A stretch of 64,000 nucleotides of DNA from Hypomesus transpacificus (lineage: Eukaryota > Chordata > Actinopteri > Osmeriformes > Osmeridae), in contig NC_061062.1 in assembly GCF_021917145.1 (NCBI RefSeq), positions 14,406,706-14,470,705 of the forward strand, given 5' to 3'. Shown in pieces: positions 36,085-52,624 of this stretch. Made by a program: the position numbers and the translations under genes. Within the stretch, counting starts at the first letter, position 1. Each line of letters begins with the position of its first letter. The notes beneath the pieces are model-generated. The model saw nothing but the letters and a program-made list of their open reading frames with translations. It did not search any database and was not told where the DNA came from.

Positions 36085-36490
36085 GTTAAGTGCATTTATG
36101 TAATTTTTGTTCATGCCATAAATTGCACCCTTGCCATTTTTGCACCCAAGTCATATTTGCACTAAGCACCCTATTTGTATTTTTGTGTTTTATATTGTAC
36201 ATATTAGCTATTTTATATTCTTTTTTTTTTACATACCTGTCCCTTTAGTATTAGTTAATTAAACTTTGCACCTTTTGTATAGTTAAACTTGTACTTACAC
36301 CACTTATTTAAGATGTTTAATGTATGCACCTCCCTGCCAAAGTAAATTCCTTGTTTGTGCAAACATTCATGGCAAATAAAATCCCTTCTGATTCTGATCT
36401 ACTCCTATATGTTGAATGTATCCACCTTCCTGCCAAAGTAATTTACTTGTCTGTGCAAACGTTCATGGCAATTCAAACCCTTTCTGATTC
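36085..36490 (+). mobile_element. LINE 3' tail(s) inside the piggyBac copy 2 3' region
   Basis: AT-rich 3' UTR-like sequence ends in CTGCCAAAGTAAATTCCTTG and GGCAAATAAAATCCCTTCTGATTCTGATC (cited as landmarks), the tail type of the same LINE group. A second, shorter copy of the last part follows (about 36,405-36,490). Copy 1 lacks it at this site. Confidence 0.6.
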
Positions 36491-36743
36491 ATGCTGTCCT
36501 ACACGTAAAAAAATTATTTACTTTAGCAGATAGTTTGAAAGTTTGATTTTTGTATGTTTTGTTGTGTTATTCATTCACCCCACAGTTTAATGTTCAAATT
36601 AACTAAAGTGTGTGTGTTTTTTTACACAAATATATATCTCAGTGTTTGTGTTGTGTCATTTCAAATGCAAGCTCAATGTATTATTTCAGGTACTCAAAAG
36701 AGTATTTGAGAAGTGTCCATGTGAAGTGTATCCTGACATTCTA

Positions 36744-36858
36744 AGGAGCAGTTTCCCAGACATGTATTAAGCCTTGTCCCTGTTTAAAAAAAGTGGAGGT
36801 CTTCCTTGAATGTTTCTCGTTAGGAGGAGGCTAAACCCATGTCTGGGAAACTGGTCCT
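36744..36858. mobile_element. Hairpin MITE (complete) at the right end of piggyBac copy 2
   Basis: Inverted termini AGGAGCAGTTTCCCAGACAT and ATGTCTGGGAAACTGGTCCT enclose about 75 bp. Sequence shared with copy 1 stops exactly at its right end. A decayed relative lies at 63,117-63,240. Confidence 0.7.
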
Positions 36859-37468
36859 GGTATGTGAGTAACATATTTACCTGCAGGCCTGAGGAAAGTG
36901 GTTCCCCCCTCCTATTTTAAGTGTCATCTACACATCAGTCTTTTAGGCTGCGGTTCACCCCCTGTATGACCATTTATAAAGCAATACAGTGATGCTGTTG
37001 TATGTATTTTACTGTGATCAGTAATACGTTTCATCAGAAAGAGATAGAGCAATACAACTAACGATACTTAAAAGACTGTATTTGAGTGCAAATTAACAAA
37101 CCAACATCAAGAAATGTACCTTATGCTGATGGAAAGTTTTTATTTTATGCAGTACTGAAATATAGTACAATCAATAAGAGAAGTTACAAACAAATGAGCT
37201 AAATAGGAGCATCACAAGGACGGTTTATGACAATAACAACAGTATTATACAGATGCAAAATAAAACAAATAAAGACCAGGGGCACAGACCTTTTTAACAA
37301 AGACCTCAGGGGACAAACAAAAATGTAGCAATTTAAAACGCGATCATATAAATCACATTCAGCTCAACCAAAGAACTTCTATTGACGTGCTTCAGCAACA
37401 AGCTAAAACGTTTTTTCGCGCACGCGCAAGTAAGTGGAACAGGGGAACTGAATTCTAACACCGGTGTC
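36859..37468 (+). promoter_or_regulatory. psmc6: psmc6 promoter and 5' UTR region (right arm of the inverted repeat)
   Basis: The sequence upstream of the psmc6 ATG. From 37,020 to 37,468 it is the right arm of the inverted repeat whose left arm lies at 32,865-33,120. The last 80 bases are GC-rich (CGCGCACGCGCAAG) and lack an obvious TATA box, as usual for a housekeeping promoter. The transcription start was not located. Confidence 0.55.
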
Positions 37469-41199
<3,731 letters not shown>

Positions 41200-41652
41200 T
41201 TCATCTAAACACTGCAAGCAATCTGACAACTTCTGGCTATTTGCATGTGAGAGGGAACAGGAGAAAATACAGCAGAACTCTTATATTTGAAATGTACAGT
41301 GTAACTTGACATACGTGTACAATTGTAGAAATGACAACACTCTACACTTTGCTGTTTTGTTTTTTGTATTTTGCTTTGAAAATATATACACAAAAAACAT
41401 CATCCTCATCCACCCCATTGTATGGTCTTAAACACAGTATGTTAAATCCTGAGGATGAGAAGAGCCAGTCTTTGATGCAAAGGATTTTATTTTGAAGAAA
41501 TGACAAACAATCAAAATATAGAATTATCATGTTATGTCTTTCTTGTAGTCTGGTGGGAAAAAAGATTATAATTTGAATAACTAAAAAAAAAAAAGAATTA
41601 TATGCCTGGGACTGAAGCACAGAATCAGGCCTGGACCATGTTTCTAGTTGCC

Positions 41653-41658
41653 AATAAA
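41653..41658 (+). terminator. psmc6: Probable psmc6 polyadenylation signal
   Basis: AATAAA lies about 450 bases after the stop codon and is followed by a TTTGATATTGTTTG stretch. It is the best canonical signal downstream of the gene. Confidence 0.55.
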
Positions 41659-41659
41659 C

Positions 41660-42560
41660 TTTGATATTGTTTGAAAGTGAATGGCTACCGTTTTAACTGT
41701 GTATAAGGAGCTTTACTAAATGAAATACTTAAAATACTATAGGAAAGCCATATCTTACATACCTGGGGCTTACAAAAAGCTGACCTGTAAGTGAATGATT
41801 ATTTAGATGATCATGAGTATTATGACGCTTGCCACCAGATGGCATTGATGGACCTTAGTACATGCTTTGATGACTGCAGGGACTCACCAATGCTTCATAA
41901 AGTGATGTCCACCAGCTTTCTCCTTTGCCAAATGTTTTTTTAAGTAATGTGCGTGTTGAGGAAGGGGTTTGAAGAACAGCTGGGCATTTCTATAAGGTGT
42001 AAATGGCCTTGTAGTATTGCAAACTTTTTTTTACATGTGACTAAATGACCTTCACATGACCTGGTAAAGATAAAGTATCCTACTGTAAAATGTGAAATAC
42101 ATACAAAAGTTTGGCATATTTTGACGGATTGTAACATATTTGTTGTGTATCACCAAATACCCGCGTGTCAGCAATCTCAACACGAACAAGAAAAGGTCAA
42201 ACGTGTTCTTTAAACAACATTTGGTATATTTCTTCGAATTGCTGGTCTTCTAATTCTTCTAGTGATCTGCATTCAATTTGTGCACATTCAGTTGTGCACA
42301 TTCAGTTTGTGTATCTATTATTAGATAACAAGAATAAGCGACCTTTTCCTTCTTTTTCTGCATAGACACATTTTGTCGCCTTAGCGACTATCGTTGAACA
42401 GTGCTGCAGTATCTTGATTTTCCAATGAAATTGTTCATCCCTGCTACCGTCACTGGGTGCGAAGCACATGTGTTCTGATAGGTCCTTGGTGATTTTACCG
42501 CTGCCATTGAAGAATTCGAGCCCGTGAGGAGGTGTGTCTGTAGCGGAACAAGTACACGCC
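41660..42560. other. psmc6-lbh intergenic spacer
   Basis: About 0.9 kb of AT-rich unique sequence. It contains a CTCF-like core (CCACCAGATGGCA, plus strand, 41,832-41,844). No gene. Confidence 0.5.
41832..41844 (+). promoter_or_regulatory. Candidate CTCF-like motif
   Basis: CCACCAGATGGCA is a good match to the CTCF core and is placed between psmc6 and lbh. Single motif by eye; occupancy unknown. Confidence 0.35.
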
Positions 42561-42775
42561 TCTTACATAAATACTCAATACAAGAGAGATTAGACGGACA
42601 AAACGCTGAACAATTGTAAAGTCACTGCGGTTGCCAACCAATTTTGTCTTTGCTCTGTGAAGTCGCTTTTCTTTTCAAGGGACGGGTACTCAGTGTTGGT
42701 GGAGAATAAGAACGCAGTTAACCGGATCTCCGACAGATTACTTTGATCATCAGAATTAATTGCAGGTGTGAATTC
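42561..42775 (+). promoter_or_regulatory. lbh: lbh promoter-proximal region and 5' UTR
   Basis: A TATA-like ACATAAATAC element (about 42,564-42,573) lies about 200 bases before the lbh ATG. The interval after it fits a 5' UTR in the same exon as the first coding segment. The start site is inferred, not observed. Confidence 0.4.
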
Positions 42776-44079
42776 ATGTCTGTGTATTCTCCCCAAATAT
42801 ACTGGTGAGTAGGCAACATGTTACACTTGACTAATGTTCAATATTTTTTTTCAGTCACTTAACTGCAACCATGTAGCTTAATAATATAGATAAACCATGC
42901 ATGTAGCGTATAGGCTACGTTGTAATAATTGCATTCAAAGGAGAGTTGCCTAGCTAGTTGTGCAAATTAATGAAGGAAGAGAAGCAAGTCACATTAATTA
43001 GCCTACTTAGTTAGCGTATGTCCGCAACACCCACTTTGTTTCCACAGGCGGTCATAACACCCCATAAAATAGAAAGAAACAAGTTTAGGATGTCTTAAAC
43101 CAATGTTTCCAATTGGTGTTGTGACAGGTGCAGTTTCATCACTTGTTCGGTGGGCTTGCTTTACGTTAAAAAGGTCACGTTAATTTTACCACTGTTTCTC
43201 TATAACATCTAATATGTAGCCTATAGAGATAGGTGTTTGTTTTATATGTCAGATAATTTGAAGGAACTAAAATCCAAAATGAAATGGCCAAAATAAATAT
43301 ATCGGCAGATGTCTGCTATCAGGCTACATTTGTATGAGTGAGGAAATGCCATTCGTCGGCAAATAAGAAACTGAGTCTAACCTGCCAACCGTTTGAAATT
43401 GCTTGACCTTTTGTGGCATCAACTCAGTCTGACGCCAAGCTCATGCGTCAGGTGTGGCGCTCGACGCAGTAGAGAAAGATTGGTTCTCATGAGTCAATTT
43501 ATGCACGGTTTAAATTCATGCAGTCAGTGCATCATCTCTTTAGGTTGTCTCTCGATTCTTCTTTTTGAAAGCTTTTTTTCTCAGTTCTGTGAGGACAAAT
43601 TGTGATCTAAAGACCAGATGTTGAAACCCCAATTGATAGAAAGTACATTCCTTTTTGAGAAGGAGGATGTGCAAGCTGTTGATGAGACATTGTTCTGCTT
43701 CTGTGTTTTTCTAACCTCTGCCAGTCTGTTCTCAGCCAGGAAGTATAGGCCCAACCGATCTTCACTGTAAAACCACAAACCCGCTCTCCCTGTGCTGTTC
43801 TTATCTCTACAGAAGCGTGGCTTCTAAGATGATATAAGGGGAACCCTTTTGCATGTTGAGATCCACATTATAGTCTCTATATAGTGTGCCTCAAATTTGT
43901 TTGTCAAACTGACTGGTTACCTCAAAGATCACATCAAAAACTGCTCCCGAGCAAGCCTGTAGCGAGATATGCATCAACAGTCAGTTATCCCTAACCAGTG
44001 ATAACGTTTTGGTTCTCCTTTCATTTAGGTTAGGAAAAGGGGGTGTAGTCTAATCTTAGTCAACATCTGTAGGAGGGGT

Positions 44080-44111
<32 letters not shown>

Positions 44112-47100
44112 GCTCCCCCTAGTTTTATGGCCATGAGCCAACCATTCTATGACAGTTCCGGGTGCTGACACGGCACCCACCCTCTACACACCTCCTGGTT
44201 GTGTGCAACTTGGCATCCTTAGAAGCTCAGTGTTGGTATGGAATGTCAGAGCCTTGGCTTTGTCGCCGTGCCGAGATTTACGATGCCCGTAGTGAGAACC
44301 GGGAGAGGAGGATGGGATGGGTGGGGGGTCTCTCCCAGTCTAACGCTTGGTATCACATTGGGAGTTCGAAGTTGCGACTCATTTTGGTTCCTGTCAACAC
44401 AGAGGACGTGGTTAGAGCTGGGTCTGTTTAGAACTTTGCTGGGCTCTGATTGTAGCTTGTTTGATATGTCAGCTACACCCCGTTCACAAAATGCAACCTG
44501 CTAGTAAAAGTTGAATGAACAAATAGGGCAAATGCAAAGTGATAAACAAATAGAGGACAAGACTAAATGGAACAGTTCTTTAAGCGGTTTGTTTTGTAAC
44601 CCGTAATTAAGGGAGATTAGTAAGCGCAAGCTACTTTTTCCATAATGGTGATGAGGTCATTAAGGTTGATTTGTACTTGATGTGCACGTTTCCACTGAGA
44701 CGAGACATAATCGGATGACCTCTGTTCCCGATAATTAGCCATATCCTATCTCTGACTAATCCACCTCAAAATCCAAGTCATCCCACCGTGTCTTCAATCA
44801 TAGATTAATGGCATACATATCATCTCTCTCTGGCCCTTGTGCTAACCCCCCCCCCCCCCACACACACACACACACGTACACACCCAAGCACATGCACACA
44901 GACCCTTTAAAATCACATGACTTTAGGGACACTTATACCAGCTCTAGGCACAGATTAGTCTTGTCTGGCTCTTGGTTCTATGGATAGGTCAGGATTAGCG
45001 TTTTTATGCCCATGAAAACGTGTCTGGCATCCATGTCTTGACCTAGCTAGAGCATCCTGGTAAGGCAGGTGGGCAGAAGCATCTATCGGTGGAGAATGAC
45101 CTGAGGGCCTCATGATGGCAGGTTCATGATCATGTGGTACGTCCTCGGCAGCTTTCACACTGCATCCCAGACAGGATATGGAGATGTCTGCTGCTGAAAC
45201 CTGTGGCCTATTTGTGTTGTTTACCATTTGCCTTCTCTTACGCGTGGTTCACACTGTTGCTTATTTTTTGCCAGATCCTGTCTGAACAGGGTAGACGTTC
45301 TCTAATGTTTGGTGCTACTTACTGATGGGCTACTGCAGTGAAACGGGTTCTGAGTGTGCTTTTTTTTTTACTGTATGTAATTTCGGCATGTTAAAAACCC
45401 ATTCACGGCCATTTTGAACGTGTAAAGTTATACATGGGGATTGCGTCAAAGTTATGCACAGTCCGTAAAACTACAGTGGAGCGTTAACCCGGCTTTAGTT
45501 TGTCAGTTTCTTATTTTCCTGTGGTCCCAAAGTTCACCTAAGCCGGGGTTCAGTTGGTTCTACAGAACGCTTAGCATGACTGCTGAAGAGGATGGGGAGG
45601 GAAGAGTTAGGTTGGAGAAAGGTCTGCCACAGTGTGTATCCTCGTCCTGGCTTCCCTGCTTCTTTCTGTAATGGATCTGAGTGGAATGTGAGTTCTCTCC
45701 CAGGGTGAACTGTTACTTGGACTCTCCAGCTTCCTTCTCATTGTGCCCTTTTTATTAGGCCGCTGTTCTGTTATTCTTAGCAGAGCAGGATGTTTATACG
45801 ATCCCAGAGCAGAAATATGACTGGCAAGGCTTAAGTGTTTATCCTTCTCCTACTCAACTGCTCAGGTCTGTCCTGTCCCCCGTACAGTGCGTCCTCCGTC
45901 TCTGTCTCTGTGGATGAAAGAAGTTTAAGAGCAGTGCTGCTGAAATTAAGCTTTCCATCGCTGAAGCCTGCATATCCTCTTGGTTTACTTTTTTTATTTT
46001 TAGATCCCCGGCCATGGTTTTTGTCCACCCATGCTTGTCCTTCAAAAAACAAAAACAAAAAAAAGATTCAAGAGTTATGTTTTTTGGGTGTCATAATGCA
46101 TTCCTAATGCCTTTACTGAGAACCTCAAGGCCCTCCCAGCCCTGTATGACAGTCAATGGGACAAGTGGTATGTGACTTGGAAATGGAAAACATTGATTTT
46201 CAGCGGATGGTCGTCATCGCTCCAGGGTGTGGCAGTATGTTGTGGCATGTATTGACCCATTCTCCCCCCCCCCCCCCCCCCCCCCCCCCCCCATTTTAAA
46301 CCTATCTTTTAATGTTTTTATTGTAAGTAAATCGGTGTACTATAATGTATAAATCATTAAGATCTTATCCCAAAGAATGTACACCAGCCCTAGTGCACTG
46401 TTATGATAGCTTTAGGCCAGAAGAACCTTTTGAGATAAGTGACGTGTTGGAAAATGGAGCCCTGGGGCTTTAAATGCAATTATTGGACTGACAGCAATTT
46501 AAAGATTGAATCTGCTGTTTAATCCCTATAGATCAGACTGATGCTGAGCTTCTATTCTTTCTAGTCTCACTCTCTGAGGCTGAAAAGAATCTGAATGTTG
46601 TTTTAGGAGTTTTCCACCACACACACACACACGTATATATAATGTATGCCAACGTGACTTGCCACTGTCATTTGCTTCATAAAGGGACTCTCACTGCCTT
46701 TTGTTTAGAACCGAACTTCTGATCTGAGACTCAGCAATACGTTGCCAAAAATAAGCTATGGCAAACTTTTTATAATAAGACATTACTAAGAGGTGGGTTT
46801 AAGCCTTAAGCCTGGGATTGACTTGAGAAAAGTCAAACGTCATGAGTTGCGTATTGAAAGCCTGTACTTTCACAGTTTGTGTCTCAACTCGGTGTGTTGC
46901 TGTTTTTGGCCATTGTGTCAACATTGCTTACCATGCAGCTTTCATTTGTAGAGATATATACAAAATGTTTTTGTTCATTCAAGTTACACTCCCTAGCCAG
47001 GCCAGAGTTGCCACACTGACCACAGGGCCTGTAGACACACTGACCACCATGCCGTCACACTTGAAATAGTGTGAGAATCTTGCTGCCATCTTGGTTCTCA

Positions 47101-49842
47101 GATCTGTGGCCCCAAGAATAGTCTTTCTCTTCCTCCTATAGCACATGTTTGACACCAGTCATCCCTCAGAAGTGCTGTGACTGGAAAGCAGCATTCCAAA
47201 AAGCATAAATAAACCTCTCTTTACTCAGGCTAAAATGGAAACTTCCGTGAAACTTTCAATAGTGTTTAGGTTTCAGATGAAAGGGCAATGCACGCCCGCC
47301 CACTGCACACTTTCACAATGACTCTGTCCTGATGGAAGGCACCAAAACAATTCATCCTGAGCCAAAACGAGGCTAACTACTGTAACATTAACCACAACGC
47401 CTCAGCTAGCATGGTTTTGCAGTGCACGCCATGTTACGCTGCATTCCATTTCAGTGGTCAGGTTTCTCTAAAAGATTGGCCTTACATTTTACAGACAGAC
47501 CCAGACTGATGTTAACTAAGGGTCTACATCGCCTCAGTGGAACATATCTTGCTTGTCTGGTTCTCGCATCACCACCTCAAAAGGTATACTCTTGGTCGGT
47601 TTGACGAAAAACTCCCCGACTGCAGGAAAGCAGATCTAGATAGTTGTGAACAAAATTCCACTCTCGGTTCCATTATTCTGTAATGCAGAAGCTTCCTCCC
47701 AATTAGGCGTGTGTGTGTTAACCTTCAGTGTCTCCTGTCTCCTGCAGCCCAGTGTTTGTGCCCAGGAGAGACATGACTGAGGTAATGATCACCAGCACCC
47801 CCATGGAGGACATGAGGCTCAGCCCCAGCAAGGATCGTCTCACCTTCCAGGTAGGACAAACTGAGTCCCTGCCTCCATTCCAAGGCCAACTACTCCCAAC
47901 CCCAAGTCATCATCTATGCCCAGATGGTGTATAGGGAACTCTTTTTAGTTCCCATCTAAACCACCCGTTCCCATACCTAGCATACATCCTTATTGGGGTA
48001 AGAAGAACTATCCTGCCATGCTTTAGGGAGCTGATGGAGGAAGAGGGGAATGTAGACTGGACCCAGAGGGAGGAGGTAGACTTCCTCTTCCTGTCATGGT
48101 TCACACCCCAGCTGTGGATCGGAGGAGAGGGAAGGAAGGGACGGAAAGACTCAGAGGAAAATGTGGTCTGCAAGCTACTTCTAATCCCCATTTACACTAC
48201 TGCCCTGCTGGCCCAACTTTCGTCTCAGTCCCTTCCCCCATGGCCTGACTGGTAGTGGTTGGGCATCCCCCCCCCCTCTCATACTGGTGGCTTCTCAAGT
48301 CTATGGATCCACCATCCACAGTGACATCAGCTGCAAGGTGGCACACATCTCTGGGAGGTTTGCTCCTCCATCTTCAAATGGACAGTGGGACCCTCGTACG
48401 GTCAGTTAGGAAAGGTAGCTTTCTGCCTAACCCTCTACTGAAGTCAGTCAAAACGGTCACAATTCCTGCACCCTTTCTCCTCCCTCCACTCCCACCCTTA
48501 CAACCCAAAATAGCCGTCGCTGTGCATCGCTGGTGATGTGTCGTGGTTTTCCGGCCCTTGGAAGTGAAGCTGTGGCATGTGTGAGCTGGGGGTCCACAGG
48601 CAAGGTCACTCGTTAGCCAACTCCCCTCGGTGCTGACGCACAGCTGACTTCAGCAGCGCATGCAGGGAGACGCAGATACTAAAGCTGTCGACACGCACAC
48701 AAGGCGTTCAGATGGGGGCACACATGCTCACACGCAGAATCTCAGATATTCCATTCTAACAGGAATCTTATCTCACACTAACACACACACACAATCATGC
48801 CGCGCACACTCTTGCACACTCATCACCCATAGCTCAGATAGTCCCATGGTCATATACACAGCTGTTTTCAGGAGGCGCAAATTCACAGCCACAAATGTGG
48901 GTGCGTGCGCGCGCACAGTCTGACACTTCCTCGCTCAAGGTTTTGTCATTCCTCCCCCCCCCCCCCCTCATCCCTAATGTATGACACTCAGGGAGATTTG
49001 GACACAGCTGGACCCTTTCTCTCTCTGTCTCCTCCTTCTCACTCGGCCCCGTCTAATGCTTTCTTTCCACTGGGCTCTTTGCCCAGACAAGCGACATCAC
49101 TTTCCCCCGTCCTGTGTCTCCAAGTGAAATATGCAGGTCTAAAAATATTCTTCCACTTTATCCAAACAGCATTTTTTTTATTTTATTTTTTTTATAAATG
49201 CTGTTCTTGGACTTGGAGTTCTTCCCCTGGGCCCTTTTCTACCTCGATTTCCAAACCAGAGGGAGACTGCGACCGGTGACTAATCACAGCAGCCTGGTCT
49301 ATGTTCACTGCTCTTTCAGTCTCTCTCACGAGAGTTCATTTTCTGATCCAGACATGCAGATCTTCAGGCCAGGCCTGACTGCAAGACACAGCTTGTGACT
49401 TTCTCATGACCCTCATTTCAGATTCTGCACAAAAAGCAAGAGAAACTTGGGTGTTGGTGACAGAAGTGTCACTTAAAAGTATGGATTTGCATGCCGGCAT
49501 TTTAATTGCATAAATCCTGTCACTTTCGGTCACATCACAATGTTTTTGTTCTTCATTGGCTACAGGTGTGCGTAGGTGTGTATGTCCTTTTACTCAATCA
49601 GCCACCCAGAGCTTCATGGATTTGTGTGTGTGTCCCAGATATTCCCAGATCCTTCTGACTTTGAGCGCTGCTGTAAGCTGAAGGACCGTCTGCCGTCCAT
49701 TGTGGTGGAGCCCACGGAGGGCGAGGTGGAGAGCGGGGAGCTGCGGTGGCCTCCAGAGGAGTTCCTCGTCAGCGATGGAGAGGAAGAGGAAAGCAACGGC
49801 GCAAATCCAAATGTACAGCCAGTGCAGAATACTCAGCATTAG
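42776..49842 (+). CDS. lbh: LBH (limb bud and heart development) transcriptional regulator
   Basis: A small acidic nuclear co-regulator, a Wnt target acting in heart and limb development in vertebrates. Three coding exons: 42776-42804 (29 nt), 47748-47850 (103 nt) and 49639-49842 (204 nt with stop), giving 111 residues against 105 in human. Exon 1 encodes MSVYSPQIY and ends in mid-codon at GTGAGT. Joining to exon 2 restores a cysteine codon, giving the IYCP that parallels IHCP in human LBH. Exon 2 holds MTEVMITSTPMEDMRLSPSK. Exon 3 holds the conserved core IFPDPSDFERCCKLKDRLPS and then VVEPTEGEVESGELRWPPEE. The C-terminal tail is acidic then polar and lineage-specific. It is followed, as in human, by lclat1. 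Confidence 0.95.
42805..47747 (+). other. lbh: lbh intron 1
   Basis: A 4.9-kb intron. It contains a G29 run (44,080-44,108), a C run with CA repeat (44,847-44,875), a C29 run (46,264-46,292) and a short CA/TA tract (46,618-46,640). No nested gene or intact mobile element was recognised. Open frames are short and without motifs. Confidence 0.7.
47851..49638 (+). other. lbh: lbh intron 2
   Basis: A 1.8-kb intron between phase-0 exons. It has a C14 run (48,954-48,967) and a T-rich stretch (49,168-49,195). No other feature seen. Confidence 0.7.
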
Positions 49843-51570
49843 AAGCCCAGCAGCAACTTCCTTCCTCCACTCTTCATCTGCCCCATCACACACACTTACA
49901 CACATTATATATATATATATATATACACATACATATACACATACATACATACATACATACATACACACACACCAAGGCTGTACATCACTTCCCTACGAAA
50001 CTGACTGCTCACTCCACACTCTTATTGACTTTGACACCAAAGCATAATTTACTCAAACATCTAACCAATTCACACATGCATTCACACTCCACACCTGCAA
50101 ACAGGATTGTGAGACCACAACCCTAATAAGTTCCTTGAGAACCACATGCATCCATCTACACTTTGGTATGAAGATGCACACGCTTAAATCCAGCATTGTC
50201 CACTGATTGAACACCCCCTTTTTGTTTTACAATGGAGGTGCAATCTGACTGATGGCTGATGGCCACATGGACAACTCTCTATGGCTGGTGCCATAACCCC
50301 AGATACTTCTTGTATACCCATATGTGACTGCTGTAATGTTGCCCACACATGCATTTGTTGTCCATACCTGTGTAGTACGTTCATTTGAATGTCATATGTA
50401 TGACTGATTGCTGTCAATGCAACCCTGTCTGTCTACAGAAGTCAGTGTTTGTGTGCATGTCAAGGGTTTCTTTTCTTTTATTTTCATTATGGTGCATTGT
50501 GATGAGTATAGTTTGAAGGGTTTCAGTGAAATGACAGAGGCAGTTGGTCGGGCAAGACAGACAGGAAGGAAGAAAGAATGCCTTGTGGACAGGAGTAACT
50601 GCTTTAACATGAGGGGTGGAGTATAGGGTAGAGTATTGGAAAATAAACAACTTTGATGTGGTGTTAATTCCTAACAGCGATGGTGGCTGTGACGAATTGG
50701 CGTCCAAGCTGGTTCTGCACTGAAGCACTTGTGTGCTCTTTTTTTTTTCTCCCCCTTCTCTCATCCTTTTTACACTCACAGCCTTAGCAAGGACAGAACA
50801 AGTACAGCTACTTCAGATGACAATGACTGGATAGAGAGGAGGACTGGGTCGGTGATGACCAAAATAATTGATGTAGACCTGATGGAAGGCTGTGTAATAT
50901 CCATGTTTTACCTCAGAGACCAATACCTGAGGCCTTGTAGTCTATCGTCACATCTGAACTCCCAATTTTTCACTGGCGGTAGTCTTCCTAATTTTGAAAT
51001 CAGATGGTGTGTCAATTACGTGTTTAAGTTGTATGACAACACTTCAGGATCAATGAGCTAGACAGCTAACGCTTTGTAGCTAACAGTCATCTATCTTCTG
51101 ATATTAAAGAATGCCCCTGTAACGTTTGTCTTGCTTATAACCCCAGGGAGTTGGTTGCCTGGCTTACTGATCCTGCTTTAAGAGATGCCATTGGGTTTCT
51201 ATTGTATGCAATTTTGAGGAAAGTGTTTGTTCATATTTTTCAACATACCCAACATGTCTTTTTATGGAAGTTGTAAATTGTCACAGGAGTGTTCCTTATT
51301 GATGGGGTAGTCAGTTTTACATTTGTAAAATTATTTTTGTTCTATTTACTGTATATAAACTTGACAGTAGTGTTTCTTTGTATTGTAGTGTTTTGGATGG
51401 CATTAGGGCTCTGTACAGAACATCTCTCTGCTGTCCCTCACTGATCCTGTGTTGTTTTTGTAAAGCTCAGGGAGAAAAGCCGCCGTTATCACTCATTTTG
51501 TTTTGTATTTACATCACCTTCTCTGTGAAACGTGCAGAGCTTGTAAATAAACATTTGAATTTGCTTTCCT
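49843..51570 (+). other. lbh: lbh 3' UTR (inferred)
   Basis: The region after the stop has a TA/CATA microsatellite (49,905-49,969) and then about 1.5 kb of unique sequence. It closes with AATAAA at 51,546-51,551. An earlier AATAAA at about 50,641 could give a shorter form. A long 3' UTR is usual for LBH. Confidence 0.55.
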
Positions 51571-51972
51571 GTTTGTTTGATACAGTACGTCAAGAATCAG
51601 TCCAACAGTTTATTAGGATACACTGTTAAGGTAAAACGCTGATGAAAAATACATTTGGGGGGGTACCCCTATAGCACAACAAAAGTTGTTTTCAAGAGAC
51701 TTGCTATACTGTTTCCTTTCATTTTCTCTTTGGTGAAACCTCCCCTTTCTTCAGCCCCCTCACCTGCATGTTGTGGTTAACTTGTTACTTCCTGCCTAGC
51801 ATCTCTGCTTAGTTCTCATCTGTTGCATATAACTTGCCTACAGCTTGCCTTTCTCCTTCTCCACTCTATGCTGCTGTCTCTCTGAATAAATTAAATATAG
51901 CAGCGAGTGCAGAGGACCGCATGCTTCTTCCTGTGTTCACCCCCCCCCCCCCCCTTCATCACAAACTCTTAA

Positions 51973-52620
51973 CCCTCCTGTTGTCCTGGGGACCAAAATC
52001 ATATCAAACAACCCAAAATGTTTTAAACATGAATCTAAGTAGATGGCCTCCTATGTAGTATCCTAAAATGACCCCAAACATTGAAGATCATTTTCAGTCT
52101 AACTTCCTCAAAAAAACACCTGTTGATAGGTATTGGATCAGTCCCAGTGAGGTCCAACCATATCAGGATTTAGAAAAGTTGAGAGATTGACAAGAAACTG
52201 GTTTTAGTCTAATCCTTCATTTCAATGAGTGTATGTTTGGATTATATGGATGTTGAAAAGAGCAGTAACTCAAAGATGTAATAATCAGTCTAGAAATTGA
52301 CACAAAACGTCGTTTTCATTTTAATTACAGAACCACAACTTCCTTGACATAGTTTAAAAGATGTCTATAGGCTGTCTTTTTGGCATCCATAGTTTAATAG
52401 CTTTAACTTTTGTGGATGCTAAAAAGTTTACAAAACAAAAGTTTGACTGTTTGGTTGCATTCTACACTCATATTACACGCATATTAGAGCACTTACAGAA
52501 TGTGACATTGTACCACATTGCACATTTAAATTCAAAGGTTTAGTTGAGTTATGAGATAAATTGGACCCCGGGTCACTGAGAGACACCAGGGAGGTGTCAG
52601 CATGTCTTAAGACAGGAGGG
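51973..52620. mobile_element. TTAA-flanked MITE with CCCTCCTG termini (648 bp)
   Basis: Flanked by TTAA at 51,969-51,972 and 52,621-52,624. The left terminus CCCTCCTGTTGTC and the right terminus GACAGGAGGG are inverted repeats for about 9-10 bp. Internally there is no transposase ORF. The TTAA duplication and CCCT start fit a non-autonomous piggyBac-superfamily element. Its termini are unlike those of the 27,682 MITE, so it is a different family. Confidence 0.75.
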
Positions 52621-52624
52621 TTAA

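Larger units (their letters stand above)
33105..36858 (+). mobile_element. piggyBac-type element, copy 2
   Basis: It is shared with copy 1 from about 33,105 to 36,858. Order: exon 1 block with donor (33,118-33,173; the ATG of copy 1 is TTG here), an intron with a private insertion of about 400 bp (33,680-34,085), the transposase ORF (34,183-35,991), a 3' UTR interrupted by a LINE tail (36,085-36,490), and a complete hairpin MITE at the right end. There is a single 5' segment, so it keeps the unduplicated arrangement. No TTAA-flanked terminal repeats were recognised. Confidence 0.6.
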
